Assembly: GCA_029010495.1 (NCBI GenBank)
Contig: JAQXKO010000005.1
Coordinates: 1 to 64,000 of the forward strand
Origin: Clostridiales bacterium
GTDB taxonomy: Bacteria > Bacillota > Clostridia > Lachnospirales > Lachnospiraceae
Length of the DNA: 64,000 bases
Direction: 5' to 3'
Part shown: in pieces, positions 44,146-52,817 of the stretch
Layout: each line of letters starts with the position of its first letter
How positions within the stretch are numbered: position 1 is the stretch's first letter
Notes under the pieces: generated by a model
The model's database searches: none
Told to the model about the DNA's origin: nothing
What the model saw: the letters and a program-made list of their open reading frames with translations, nothing else
Program-made: the position numbers and the translations under genes

Positions 44146-46176
44146 ATGTGTGATAACTGTAAAAAACCGTATTATATAACAACGGCCATTGCCTATACAT
44201 CAGGCAAGCCTCATATCGGTAATACATATGAGGCAATACTTGCCGATTCAATTGCGAGGTACAAAAGATATGAAGGCTATGATGTATTCTTTCAGACGGG
44301 AACTGATGAGCATGGTCAGAAGATTGAGTTAAAGGCTGCAGCAGAGGGAATTACTCCGAAGCAGTTTGTAGACGGTGTAGCAGGAACAATAAAGGACATC
44401 TGGGACCTTTGCGGAACAAGCTATGATAAGTTTATCAGAACTACTGATGAATATCATGAGAAGCAGGTTCAGAAGATTTTTAAAAAGCTCTACGACCAGG
44501 GTGATATTTACAAGAGCTCATATGAAGGTCTTTACTGTACTCCTTGCGAATCTTTCTGGACAGAGTCGCAGCTTGTGGACGGTAAATGTCCGGACTGCGG
44601 CAGAGAGGTTACAAAGGCTTACGAAGAGGCATATTTCTTCAAAATGAGCAAATACGCAGACAGACTTATAGATTACATTAACAGCCATCCTGAGTTTATC
44701 CAGCCTGTAAGCCGCAAGAATGAGATGATGAATAACTTCCTGCTTCCGGGTCTTCAGGATTTGTGCGTATCACGTTCAACCTTTACCTGGGGCATTCCGG
44801 TAGACTTTGATACAAAGCATGTTGTGTATGTGTGGCTCGATGCGCTGACAAATTATATTACCGGACTCGGCTATGATGTTGACGGTGATAACTCAGAGCT
44901 TTTCAAGACACACTGGCCTGCAGATCTTCATCTTATCGGAAAGGATATCATCAGATTCCATACAATTTACTGGCCTATATTCCTTATGGCGCTTGACATC
45001 CCTCTTCCAAAGCAGGTGTTCGGTCACCCATGGCTGTTACAGGGCGGCGAGAAGATGAGTAAGTCAAGAGGCAATGTGATTTATGCAGATGACCTTATTT
45101 CACTATTCGGAGTTGATGCCGTACGTTATTTCGTGCTTCATGAGATGCCTTTCGATAATGACGGCGTGATTACATGGGAGCTTATGGTGGAAAGAACCAA
45201 CAGCGACCTTGCCAACACTCTCGGAAATCTCGTAAACAGAACTATTTCAATGACAAATAAATATCTTGGAGGTGTTGTTACAAAAACAGGTGTAACAGGA
45301 GAAGCAGACGCGGATTTAAAGGCAGTTGTCACATCTGCAAAGACGAAGGTTGCCGAAAAGATGGATAAGCTGCGCGTTGCAGACGCATTAACAGAAATCT
45401 TCAATGTGTTTAAGCGCTGCAATAAATATATTGATGAAACGGCTCCTTGGATTCTCGGGAAAAATCCTGAGGATAAGGACAGACTCTGCGAGGTGCTTTA
45501 CAACCTTATTGAGAGCATCATAATCGGAGCAAGTCTTCTTTCAAACTTCCTTCCGGAAACATCAAAGAAGATACTTGCAATGTTAAATGCCAAAGAAAGA
45601 ACATATGATGAGCTCGAAAGCTTCGGCCTTTATGAGAGCGGAAGTAAAGTAACGGATAAGCCTGAAATCCTTTTTGCCAGACTTGACCTTAAGGACATTA
45701 TGCCTAAGGTTGAGGAAATCCGCGAGAAACAGAAGGCGGAATACGAGGCTGAGCAGGCAAGGTTAGCGGGAACCGCAGAGCCTGAGCAGAAGGAGGAAAA
45801 TGTGTCTGAGGAGAATGATGAAGCAAGATTTATTGATATTCCTTTTGGGGATGAAATCGAATATGATGATTTCGCAAAACTTTCATTAAGAGTAGGCGTA
45901 ATACTTGAATGCGAGGAGGTAAAGAAGTCAAAGAAGCTTCTCGTCAGCAAGGTTAAGGTGGGAAGCAGAGTGCTTCAGATTGTATCAGGCATCAAGAAGT
46001 CCTACTCACCGGAGCAGATGGTCGGAAAGCATGTGTGCGTGCTTGTCAATTTAAAGCCGGCTACACTTGCGGGAATAAAATCCGAGGGTATGCTTCTGTG
46101 TGCAGAGGATGAGAATGGTGAGCTTGCACTTATGACACCTGACAGATTTATGCCAAGCGGGTCAGAGGTGTGCTGA
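44146..46176 (+). CDS. metG: Methionine-tRNA ligase with C-terminal tRNA-binding domain
   Basis: The class I synthetase charges tRNA-Met. The 676-residue protein has the HIGH motif PHIGNTYEAI near residue 20, a zinc knuckle CTPCESFWTESQ ending CPDC around 125-150, KMSKS (GEKMSKSRGN) near 305, an anticodon-binding helical domain, an acidic linker (EPEQKEENVSEENDEA) and a C-terminal EMAPII/Trbp111-type domain (LSLRVGVILECEEVKKSKKL). Length is normal for the form carrying the extra domain. It stands behind its own promoter. Confidence 0.97.
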   Translation: MCDNCKKPYYITTAIAYTSGKPHIGNTYEAILADSIARYKRYEGYDVFFQTGTDEHGQKIELKAAAEGITPKQFVDGVAGTIKDIWDLCGTSYDKFIRTTDEYHEKQVQKIFKKLYDQGDIYKSSYEGLYCTPCESFWTESQLVDGKCPDCGREVTKAYEEAYFFKMSKYADRLIDYINSHPEFIQPVSRKNEMMNNFLLPGLQDLCVSRSTFTWGIPVDFDTKHVVYVWLDALTNYITGLGYDVDGDNSELFKTHWPADLHLIGKDIIRFHTIYWPIFLMALDIPLPKQVFGHPWLLQGGEKMSKSRGNVIYADDLISLFGVDAVRYFVLHEMPFDNDGVITWELMVERTNSDLANTLGNLVNRTISMTNKYLGGVVTKTGVTGEADADLKAVVTSAKTKVAEKMDKLRVADALTEIFNVFKRCNKYIDETAPWILGKNPEDKDRLCEVLYNLIESIIIGASLLSNFLPETSKKILAMLNAKERTYDELESFGLYESGSKVTDKPEILFARLDLKDIMPKVEEIREKQKAEYEAEQARLAGTAEPEQKEENVSEENDEARFIDIPFGDEIEYDDFAKLSLRVGVILECEEVKKSKKLLVSKVKVGSRVLQIVSGIKKSYSPEQMVGKHVCVLVNLKPATLAGIKSEGMLLCAEDENGELALMTPDRFMPSGSEVC

Positions 46177-46204
46177 TATATTTTATAACTAGACGGAGGC
46201 AGAT

Positions 46205-47449
46205 ATGAAAACTTTTTTTGATATGTTGGGATTTATGATATCAAAAAAGAAGGCTTTGCTTGCAATTGCACTGATTTTCAGTACTGCGGCAATGAGTCTT
46301 ATGATGTACGAAAAAAACTTATCCGCGACTATTGACGGTTCTTATGACAATGTTCCTGAGGGTGTAACCACATATTCATATACTATAGAGGGAATAGACA
46401 AGAACAGCGTTAATGATACATCAATAAGAGATGAAATCTCGTATTACAAAATATTGAAGAACGGCAGGAGTTTTTCATACAACACCTATCTTAATACCTC
46501 GGCAACATTGCCAAGGCTTAAGAATAAAGGTCTTGCCGTAAATGCAAACGAGGACGGAAGCGCGCCCGAAGCAGGCTATAAGGTCAGGGTGTTATTTGTG
46601 GACAAGGCAACAATTGCGGGAACAAAGCTTGAGCCTTTGCTTGAACCGTGCTTTGATATTGCAACTGATTATGATAAGTCCGTACCTGCAATTTTCGGAA
46701 CATACTGGCAGGGAGAGGGTTACAATGTCGGTGCAGACAGAGTAACGGTTAAAACTACGGTAAATACCTACGATCTTGTGCCATACGGCTATACGGAGCA
46801 TGATACGATAGTAACTGTCGGAAGGGAAGAGGTAAATCTTAATGATTATATTATTATTCCTCTTATCGAGGTTGATAAGTGTAAATTCCCTGACAGACAG
46901 AGCGAGCTTGAGCGCTGGCATAAGATTTATACCATTATGATAAACGGATATATTAAATCCGACAAATCAGCCAACACTGTTCAGAAGGAATTATTCGAGG
47001 CAGTTAAGAACGAAGGAACATCAGGTAAAATACTTATTAAGTCAGCTGATTTTAATTCCAGATATATATTTAGGGATGATCTTGACGGAATGCTGAAAAC
47101 GGTATCCGCTGCGGCAATCATTGCAATAATCATCAATGGAATTGTTGTACTTCTGTATTCCTTCTACAACTTCAATTCCAACCAGAAGTATTTTTATATA
47201 CAGATGCTTCTGGGTAATTCAAAGCTGGTACTTGCGGCAGCAAATATATTGATTTATGTTGCTTATTTTGCATGTGCTTCGGGACTTGGATGTGTTGCGG
47301 CTCTGCTTATGGGTAAGGTTCTGGGAACAAAGGTTGCCTCCTTCAGCTCCATAATAATTGCCCAGGCAGCTATTTCAGCGGTGGCAGCAGCGATGACTTT
47401 ATTGAGATTTATGATTTATGACGCCGGTAAGGCTCACAGAAGGGTCTAG
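46205..47449 (+). CDS. Membrane protein with FtsX/MacB-like topology
   Basis: The 414-residue protein is not assigned to a family. One helix near residues 18-36 is followed by an extracellular domain of about 260 residues and then three helices near 302-322, 342-366 and 380-400, the 1+3 arrangement of MacB/FtsX permeases. GGAGG precedes the ATG; the ATPase gene begins 10 bases after its stop. The two are therefore probably an ABC-like pair, but sequence similarity to known permeases is weak to my reading. A housekeeping role cannot be inferred. Confidence 0.7.
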   Translation: MKTFFDMLGFMISKKKALLAIALIFSTAAMSLMMYEKNLSATIDGSYDNVPEGVTTYSYTIEGIDKNSVNDTSIRDEISYYKILKNGRSFSYNTYLNTSATLPRLKNKGLAVNANEDGSAPEAGYKVRVLFVDKATIAGTKLEPLLEPCFDIATDYDKSVPAIFGTYWQGEGYNVGADRVTVKTTVNTYDLVPYGYTEHDTIVTVGREEVNLNDYIIIPLIEVDKCKFPDRQSELERWHKIYTIMINGYIKSDKSANTVQKELFEAVKNEGTSGKILIKSADFNSRYIFRDDLDGMLKTVSAAAIIAIIINGIVVLLYSFYNFNSNQKYFYIQMLLGNSKLVLAAANILIYVAYFACASGLGCVAALLMGKVLGTKVASFSSIIIAQAAISAVAAAMTLLRFMIYDAGKAHRRV

Positions 47450-47459
47450 GAGGTAAATT

Positions 47460-48587
47460 ATGTTATACGAAGCAAAGCATGTATCCAAGGCCTTTGGAAA
47501 AGAAATTGTAATAAAGGATTTTAACCTTCAGATTAATAAAGGGGAAATGGTTGCAATTGTCGGAAAAAAAGAAAGCGGCAAAACAACCCTCGCCCAGATA
47601 CTTGCCGGATTTATTAAGCCGAGCATTGGTGAGATTCGTACAGCCACAAGAGTTGTTTCAAGCAAAAAGAGTGCCTCCGGCATCAGAAAGCTGCGCCGCT
47701 CGCATATTTCTTACGTGAGTGCGGAGCCTGTGCTTATCAACGAAATGACGGTTTATGAAAATCTCCTTCTTGCGGACAAGAAAAATCCGGGAACAAACAG
47801 GTCAAAGAAGGCAAAGGCAAAAAATACCCTTAAGCTGGCAGGACTTTTTGGTAAAGGTCATTATATGCCTTCAGAGCTTTCGACAGCTGAAAAGAAGAAG
47901 GTATGTATTGCCAGAGCTATCATTACTAAGCCTATTCTTCTTATCCTTGATGAACCGACTGCGCTCCTTGATGAAAAGAATGCATATGCCGTAATTGATA
48001 TTCTTCAGAAGCTCAATCAGAATGGTATGACAATCATTCTCACAACTAAAAATAAGGTTGTGGCATCATGCTGTACACGAGTAGTGGGAATTAACAGAGA
48101 GACAGATATATCTTCAATATCAAGTAACCGGATTACACCGGTGGATATTTCATCTGTTGCCGGCAGCAAAAAGGCATCATCAGATAATATGGCATCTCCT
48201 GAGCAATATGAGGACGAGGAGTCATATGAAGACGAATATCAGGACGGGGAGTATGCCGACGAAGAGGCGTATGAGGACGAATATCCGGATTATGAGGATG
48301 CCGATGAAGAGGCATATGAGGACGAATACCCGGACGAAGAATATGATGAGCAATATGTTGACGAATACGACGACCGGTATTCCGAAGAGGAATATGATGA
48401 TTATGATGAAGACGGAGAGTATTCCGGGGAATATGATGACGATGATGAAGAGGATTATAATGATCCTGAGGTCAGCAGGCTGATTAATCAGATTAAGGAT
48501 AAAGAAAGACAGTATGATATAAAAAACGGCGAAAAGTTTGTAATGCCTGAGATAGACCTTACCAATATTTTTGACGATAAAGAATAA
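47460..48587 (+). CDS. Degenerate ABC ATPase with long acidic tail
   Basis: Residues 1-215 are an ABC ATPase with intact Walker A (GKKESGKTT, 35-43) and Walker B (LLILDEPTALLDE, about 160). Other motifs depart from consensus: the signature is LSTAE instead of LSGGQ, the Q-loop position reads VSAE, and the H-loop reads LTTKN with no His. From about 247 to 335 the chain becomes an acidic, Tyr-rich tail of repeats such as ADEEAYEDEYPD, ending in a basic-acidic helix. AGGAGG overlaps the stop of the membrane gene, so translation is coupled. Catalytic activity is in doubt; regulation or a scaffold role is possible. Confidence 0.85.
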   Translation: MLYEAKHVSKAFGKEIVIKDFNLQINKGEMVAIVGKKESGKTTLAQILAGFIKPSIGEIRTATRVVSSKKSASGIRKLRRSHISYVSAEPVLINEMTVYENLLLADKKNPGTNRSKKAKAKNTLKLAGLFGKGHYMPSELSTAEKKKVCIARAIITKPILLILDEPTALLDEKNAYAVIDILQKLNQNGMTIILTTKNKVVASCCTRVVGINRETDISSISSNRITPVDISSVAGSKKASSDNMASPEQYEDEESYEDEYQDGEYADEEAYEDEYPDYEDADEEAYEDEYPDEEYDEQYVDEYDDRYSEEEYDDYDEDGEYSGEYDDDDEEDYNDPEVSRLINQIKDKERQYDIKNGEKFVMPEIDLTNIFDDKE

Positions 48588-48611
48588 AATTTTACTGCTA
48601 AGAGGAACATG

Positions 48612-50114
48612 ATGAAAAAGAATATAAATAGCTGGACACGTGGCGCAGGCGTGCTTATGCCTGTATTTTCACTTCCCGGTCTGTACGGTTGCGGAACGCT
48701 CGGCAAACAGGCTTATGAATTTGTAGATTTTTTGAAGAGCATGGGTATGAAATACTGGCAGGTACTTCCGCTTAGTCCGACAAGTTACGGAGACAGTCCT
48801 TATCAGGGCTTCTCTGCATTTGCGGGTAATCCGTACTTTATTGACCTCACTATTCTTTGTGAAGAGGGATTACTCGATAAAGAAGAGCTTGATGAAATTA
48901 ATTTCGGAACCAATCCTGAGTATGTAGATTACGGAAAGCTCTATGAAAACAGATATCCTGTTCTCAGAGAGGCATTTGAAAAGTCAGACTTTGCACAAAC
49001 TGAGGAATTTGCAGAATTTGAAAAGAAAAATAAATACTGGTTAAACGATTATGCGATGTTCAGGGCCGTTAAGGACTATTTTGGCGGAAAAGCATGGCAG
49101 GAATGGGATAAGGATATTAAGCTCAGAAAGCCGGCTGCAGTAAGGAAATATGCACAGCTTCTTGAAAAAGACATTATGTTTCAGAAGTTCATGCAGTTTA
49201 AGTTTTTTGAGCAGTGGGACAGACTTAAGAAATATGCCAACGAGGCCGGCGTAAAGATTATCGGAGATATTCCGCTTTATGTATCAATGGACAGCTCGGA
49301 CGCATGGGCTCATAAAGAAATATTTGAGCTTGACGAGGATGTAAAGCCAATTAATATTGCAGGAGTACCGCCTGATTTATTCAGCGCCGACGGTCAGAGA
49401 TGGGGTAACCCGATTTACCGTTGGGATGTGATGGAGAAAAACAATTTCAAATGGTGGCGGGAGCGCATGAAGGCAAATGCTGCTTTATATGATGTAATCA
49501 GGATAGACCATTTTGTTGGAGTTGTAAATTACTGGTCCATACCGGCAAAGTGTAAAACTGCAAAGAAGGGCAAGTGGATTAAGGGACCGGGTATGCTGCT
49601 TACAAATGCAATCAATGAAAGCATTGGCGACAGCCTCGTGATTGCGGAGGATCTTGGTGTAATCACAAAGCCTGTCAGGGACCTTATGAACAGCAATAAC
49701 TATCCGGGCATGAAGATTATTGAATTTGGCTGCGGAGGCGATTCATCAAACGATTATCTTCCCCACAACTATAAAAATCCAAACTGCGTAGTTTATCCGG
49801 GTACACATGATAATGAGACTCTTGCAGGTTTTATTGAAAATGCACCGCGTTGGCAGATTGACTGGATGAAGGGTTATTTCGGAATCTTAAAAGATGAAGA
49901 GCTTCATGACCAGATTATAAGAAAAATGTATGAATCAATTGCAAATACAGTAATCGTTCAGATGCAGGATATCCTTCACCTTGGCAATAATGCGCGTATC
50001 AACACTCCGTCTACCTGCGGTAATAACTGGCAGTGGAGAATGCTGCCTGATGCAGAGAAAACTGTGGATACAGGATATTATTTATGGATGAGCAGGATGT
50101 TTGGCAGATATTAA
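48612..50114 (+). CDS. malQ: 4-alpha-glucanotransferase (GH77)
   Basis: Amylomaltase transfers maltooligosaccharide chains in starch or glycogen use. The 500-residue protein has the family 77 order: YWQVLPLSPTSYGDSPYQGF at the start, IRIDHFVG (nucleophile Asp), VIAEDLGVIT (acid/base Glu) and PGTHDNET. Two ATG codons are adjacent; the second (48612) is better spaced from AGAGGA. No other maltose genes are adjacent. Confidence 0.96.
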   Translation: MKKNINSWTRGAGVLMPVFSLPGLYGCGTLGKQAYEFVDFLKSMGMKYWQVLPLSPTSYGDSPYQGFSAFAGNPYFIDLTILCEEGLLDKEELDEINFGTNPEYVDYGKLYENRYPVLREAFEKSDFAQTEEFAEFEKKNKYWLNDYAMFRAVKDYFGGKAWQEWDKDIKLRKPAAVRKYAQLLEKDIMFQKFMQFKFFEQWDRLKKYANEAGVKIIGDIPLYVSMDSSDAWAHKEIFELDEDVKPINIAGVPPDLFSADGQRWGNPIYRWDVMEKNNFKWWRERMKANAALYDVIRIDHFVGVVNYWSIPAKCKTAKKGKWIKGPGMLLTNAINESIGDSLVIAEDLGVITKPVRDLMNSNNYPGMKIIEFGCGGDSSNDYLPHNYKNPNCVVYPGTHDNETLAGFIENAPRWQIDWMKGYFGILKDEELHDQIIRKMYESIANTVIVQMQDILHLGNNARINTPSTCGNNWQWRMLPDAEKTVDTGYYLWMSRMFGRY

Positions 50115-50212
50115 CAGACCATGGAAATTAATAAAGATAATCCAATGACAATTGGGCAGCATCAAAAAATATTAAAAGAACTCCGGGAAAAATAAATATA
50201 ATAATTGCATTA

Positions 50213-50245
50213 AAAGCATCTAAGTATTAACTTAGGTGCTTTTTT
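50213..50245. terminator. Bidirectional terminator between malQ and spmB
   Basis: AAAGCATCTAAGT and ACTTAGGTGCTTT pair (one G-T) across ATTA, with T-runs on both strands. It separates convergent genes. Confidence 0.88.
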
Positions 50246-50263
50246 ATGCCCTGAAAGTTACTG

Positions 50264-50785
50264 TCAAAGACCGACGATAAAGCATGATACAACCGTTCCG
50301 GTAATTGTAACAAGAAGCGCACCCGGCAGTACATACCGGGTGTTTTTTATGCCCATGGCACCGAAATATATTGCAAGAATATACATGATTGTTTCAGTCG
50401 GACACATTATTACAGAAGCCAGAAAGCCGGTATGCGAATCTGTTCCGTACTGCTTAAAGATATCAATCAGTATAGATGTCGCTGCTGAGGTTGAAAACAT
50501 CTTTATAAGAAAGAGCGGGACAACCGGAGCGGGAAAGGAAAACTTTTGTACTATGGGAGTAACAAGCCTGCATAGTCCGTTCAATGCATTTGATACCCGC
50601 AGAAGACTAATGGCACACATCAGTCCGATAAGTGAGGGCAGCAGGGAAATACATACCTTTAGCCCTTCCTCCACGCCCTCAAGAAATACGTCAAAACAGT
50701 TGACCTTTTTTATAAAACCTATACCGATTATGAGAAGCACTGTAAATGGTATTACATAATTTGCTGCATCCTTGAAAAAATCCAT
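50264..50785 (-). CDS. spmB: Spore maturation protein SpmB-like
   Basis: The 173-residue membrane protein matches the nucleoside-recognition (Gate) domain family of SpmB: VIPFTVLLIIGIGFIKKVN, then SLLPSLIGLMCAISLLR and FLASVIMCPTETIMYILAIY. In Bacillus SpmA and SpmB are needed for core dehydration of spores. No spmA lies beside it here. It follows a peptidoglycan-binding gene on the same strand after 12 bases. Confidence 0.85.
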   Translation of the reverse strand: MDFFKDAANYVIPFTVLLIIGIGFIKKVNCFDVFLEGVEEGLKVCISLLPSLIGLMCAISLLRVSNALNGLCRLVTPIVQKFSFPAPVVPLFLIKMFSTSAATSILIDIFKQYGTDSHTGFLASVIMCPTETIMYILAIYFGAMGIKNTRYVLPGALLVTITGTVVSCFIVGL

Positions 50786-50797
50786 AAGACTCCCTTT

Positions 50798-52030
50798 CTA
50801 AGCAATCTTACTTACTCCTACATATAGCTGGCTTATTTTGTACCAGGTTGCAAAATCAACTACGCCTGTTACAGGCATGCCGAATATCTGCTGGAAGGTT
50901 TCTACGGAACGTTTTGTGTCCGGTCCGTAAATTCCGTCAACTGCGATACGCGGAATGAGCGGATATGCCGTAGCAATGGTGTTAAGCTGCTTCTGGATGG
51001 TCCTTACGGGCGCTCCGCTTGTTCCGAGCGTAAGATTGTAGTGTGGAAATGAAACAGGAACTCCGCTTATCTGTTCTGCTGAGTTAATATATACCTCTGA
51101 ACCATAGAAATATCTTAATATCTGAATGGCGGAATAACCCTGGTCGGCTAATTCCTTAGAGCCCCACTGTGTCATGTTGCCCGGACAGGAGACTCTTTTG
51201 CCGTCGCAGTACTGTGTGAGAATAGGCTGTTTGATGCCGGGCTTTGAAATATAATTATTGAAAATATTGTCTACGCACTCTTCAATCGTATCATAAAAGT
51301 TTCTGCCCGGAATCCATTTGTGGTCTACGGCAGTTGAAGAGGTTATGGTAAATGACTTGCCCTTGCCCCTGTACCATTCCGTATATACCCGGTTAAGCGT
51401 AAATGACTGAATAGCCAGAACATTTGCATATATTGCGGCAGTCGGCCATGTGGCATATATTTCGGAGCTGGCAACATTTTTGATATAATCCTTATACGGA
51501 ACCCAGTAGTCTGTGGCGGCTTCATTTGGTGCACCGTCATGAACTATGATATACTCGGGTATTTTTACACTCTCAAGGACCGACAGACCGCTGCCGGACA
51601 CATCCTTAACCTCTGCTTCGGGTATGTGCGGCGGATAGCCTCCGAGCAGGACATTCGGTCCGATGTTATATATTTCACTGCCTGTCATTGAAGTATTCGG
51701 AATCATATGTATATATTCGGTTGATATTATATCCGGAAGAATCTGGATATTATTAACGGTTATTGATTCGAAAAGCGGGTGCGTTACGGTAATGGACAAT
51801 AGTGAATACGGCGGTATGTCACCGGGAGTCTCCGACAATGCTTCGGCGGGCGTACTTATGGGTGCAATAATCGCAAAGCCTGATGAATCGGTTGTAAGCG
51901 TCTGTGTTGTAAAGGGATAATTTGTATCTGAGGAGCTAATGACAATGGTTGCTTCAGGTATCGGATAATAGTTAATAAGGGATGACACATATATCTGCAG
52001 TGTGCCTCTGCCGGTGCTGTTGTCGGGCAT
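50798..52030 (-). CDS. SpoIID-like protein with C-terminal peptidoglycan-binding domain
   Basis: The 410-residue protein has an Ig-like N-terminal segment, a SpoIID/LytB-type region (about 160-305; VPYKDYIKNVASSEIYATWP, AIYANVLAIQSFTLNRVY) and a C-terminal PG_binding_1 domain (VDGIYGPDTKRSVETFQQIFG). No signal peptide is visible from the ATG at 52030. SpoIID domains cleave or bind peptidoglycan in sporulation; linkage to spmB supports a spore role by inference. AAAGGAA precedes the start. Confidence 0.82.
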   Translation of the reverse strand: MPDNSTGRGTLQIYVSSLINYYPIPEATIVISSSDTNYPFTTQTLTTDSSGFAIIAPISTPAEALSETPGDIPPYSLLSITVTHPLFESITVNNIQILPDIISTEYIHMIPNTSMTGSEIYNIGPNVLLGGYPPHIPEAEVKDVSGSGLSVLESVKIPEYIIVHDGAPNEAATDYWVPYKDYIKNVASSEIYATWPTAAIYANVLAIQSFTLNRVYTEWYRGKGKSFTITSSTAVDHKWIPGRNFYDTIEECVDNIFNNYISKPGIKQPILTQYCDGKRVSCPGNMTQWGSKELADQGYSAIQILRYFYGSEVYINSAEQISGVPVSFPHYNLTLGTSGAPVRTIQKQLNTIATAYPLIPRIAVDGIYGPDTKRSVETFQQIFGMPVTGVVDFATWYKISQLYVGVSKIA

Positions 52031-52258
52031 AATTACAGTTCCTTTATGTTTACTACAGCAATTATATTAAGCAATAGGCAAATAATTGCCTAATTATTTA
52101 AAAAATATTGAAATTACGAGAATTTTGTGGTAACATTTTTAGAGTTTAATAATGTGGGGGTAGTATGCTATTCCGCAGTAAAACAGTGCATATGCATTGT
52201 ATATTTCATTATTATATTTATCATATTGCAAATCGGTATTTTATACAGGAGGATAAAA

Positions 52259-52783
52259 ATGAAGAGTGTAGCAGATTATGTAGTTACAATACCTGACTTT
52301 CCGGAGCCGGGAATTATGTTTAGGGATGTGACCAGTGTCGTTCAGGATCCGGACGGACTGCAGCTTGCAATTGACGGGCTGTGCGCCCTTATTGAGGATA
52401 TTGATTATGATGTTATTGTAGGTGCAGAATCAAGAGGTTTCATATTTGGAGCACCGGTCGCTTATAATAATCATAAGTCATTTGTTCTTGCAAGAAAGAA
52501 GGGTAAGCTCCCAAGACAGACTGTATGTGAAAGCTATGAGCTTGAGTACGGCAGTGCAGAGGTTGAAATTCATACCGATTCAATCAAGCCTGGTGATAAG
52601 GTTGTAATTGTTGATGACCTTATTGCAACGGGAGGTACTGTTGAAGCAATAGCAAGACTTGTGGAAAGACTCGGAGGAGAGGTTGTAAGAATCGCCTTTC
52701 TTATGGAGCTTGAAGGTCTGGAGGGCAGAAAAAGGCTTGCAAAATATGACATAGCCAGCGTGATTAAATATCCCGGAAAATAA
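52259..52783 (+). CDS. apt: Adenine phosphoribosyltransferase
   Basis: The purine salvage enzyme makes AMP from adenine and PRPP. The 174-residue protein has YVVTIPDFPEPGIMFRDVT, GAESRGFIFGAPVA and the PRPP loop VVIVDDLIATGGT. The ATG at 52259 behind AGGAGG is used; the frame is open upstream to 52127 but encodes a hydrophobic stretch unlike the family. It is followed by rel, a common pairing in Firmicutes. Confidence 0.96.
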   Translation: MKSVADYVVTIPDFPEPGIMFRDVTSVVQDPDGLQLAIDGLCALIEDIDYDVIVGAESRGFIFGAPVAYNNHKSFVLARKKGKLPRQTVCESYELEYGSAEVEIHTDSIKPGDKVVIVDDLIATGGTVEAIARLVERLGGEVVRIAFLMELEGLEGRKRLAKYDIASVIKYPGK

Positions 52784-52817
52784 TCCCGTCCAAATTATAT
52801 GATAGAGAGGAAAACTC

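Noticed and set aside
48133..48483. Antisense and shifted ORFs over the acidic tail of the ABC ATPase, rich in Met/Arg/Thr or His/Pro/Arg.
   Set aside because: They are by-products of the repetitive GAY-rich coding strand; none has a start signal.
50121..50195. A 24-codon ORF after malQ (MEINKDNPMTIGQHQKILKE and four more residues).
   Set aside because: It has no ribosome binding site and no recognisable family; it lies in the malQ 3' region before the terminator.
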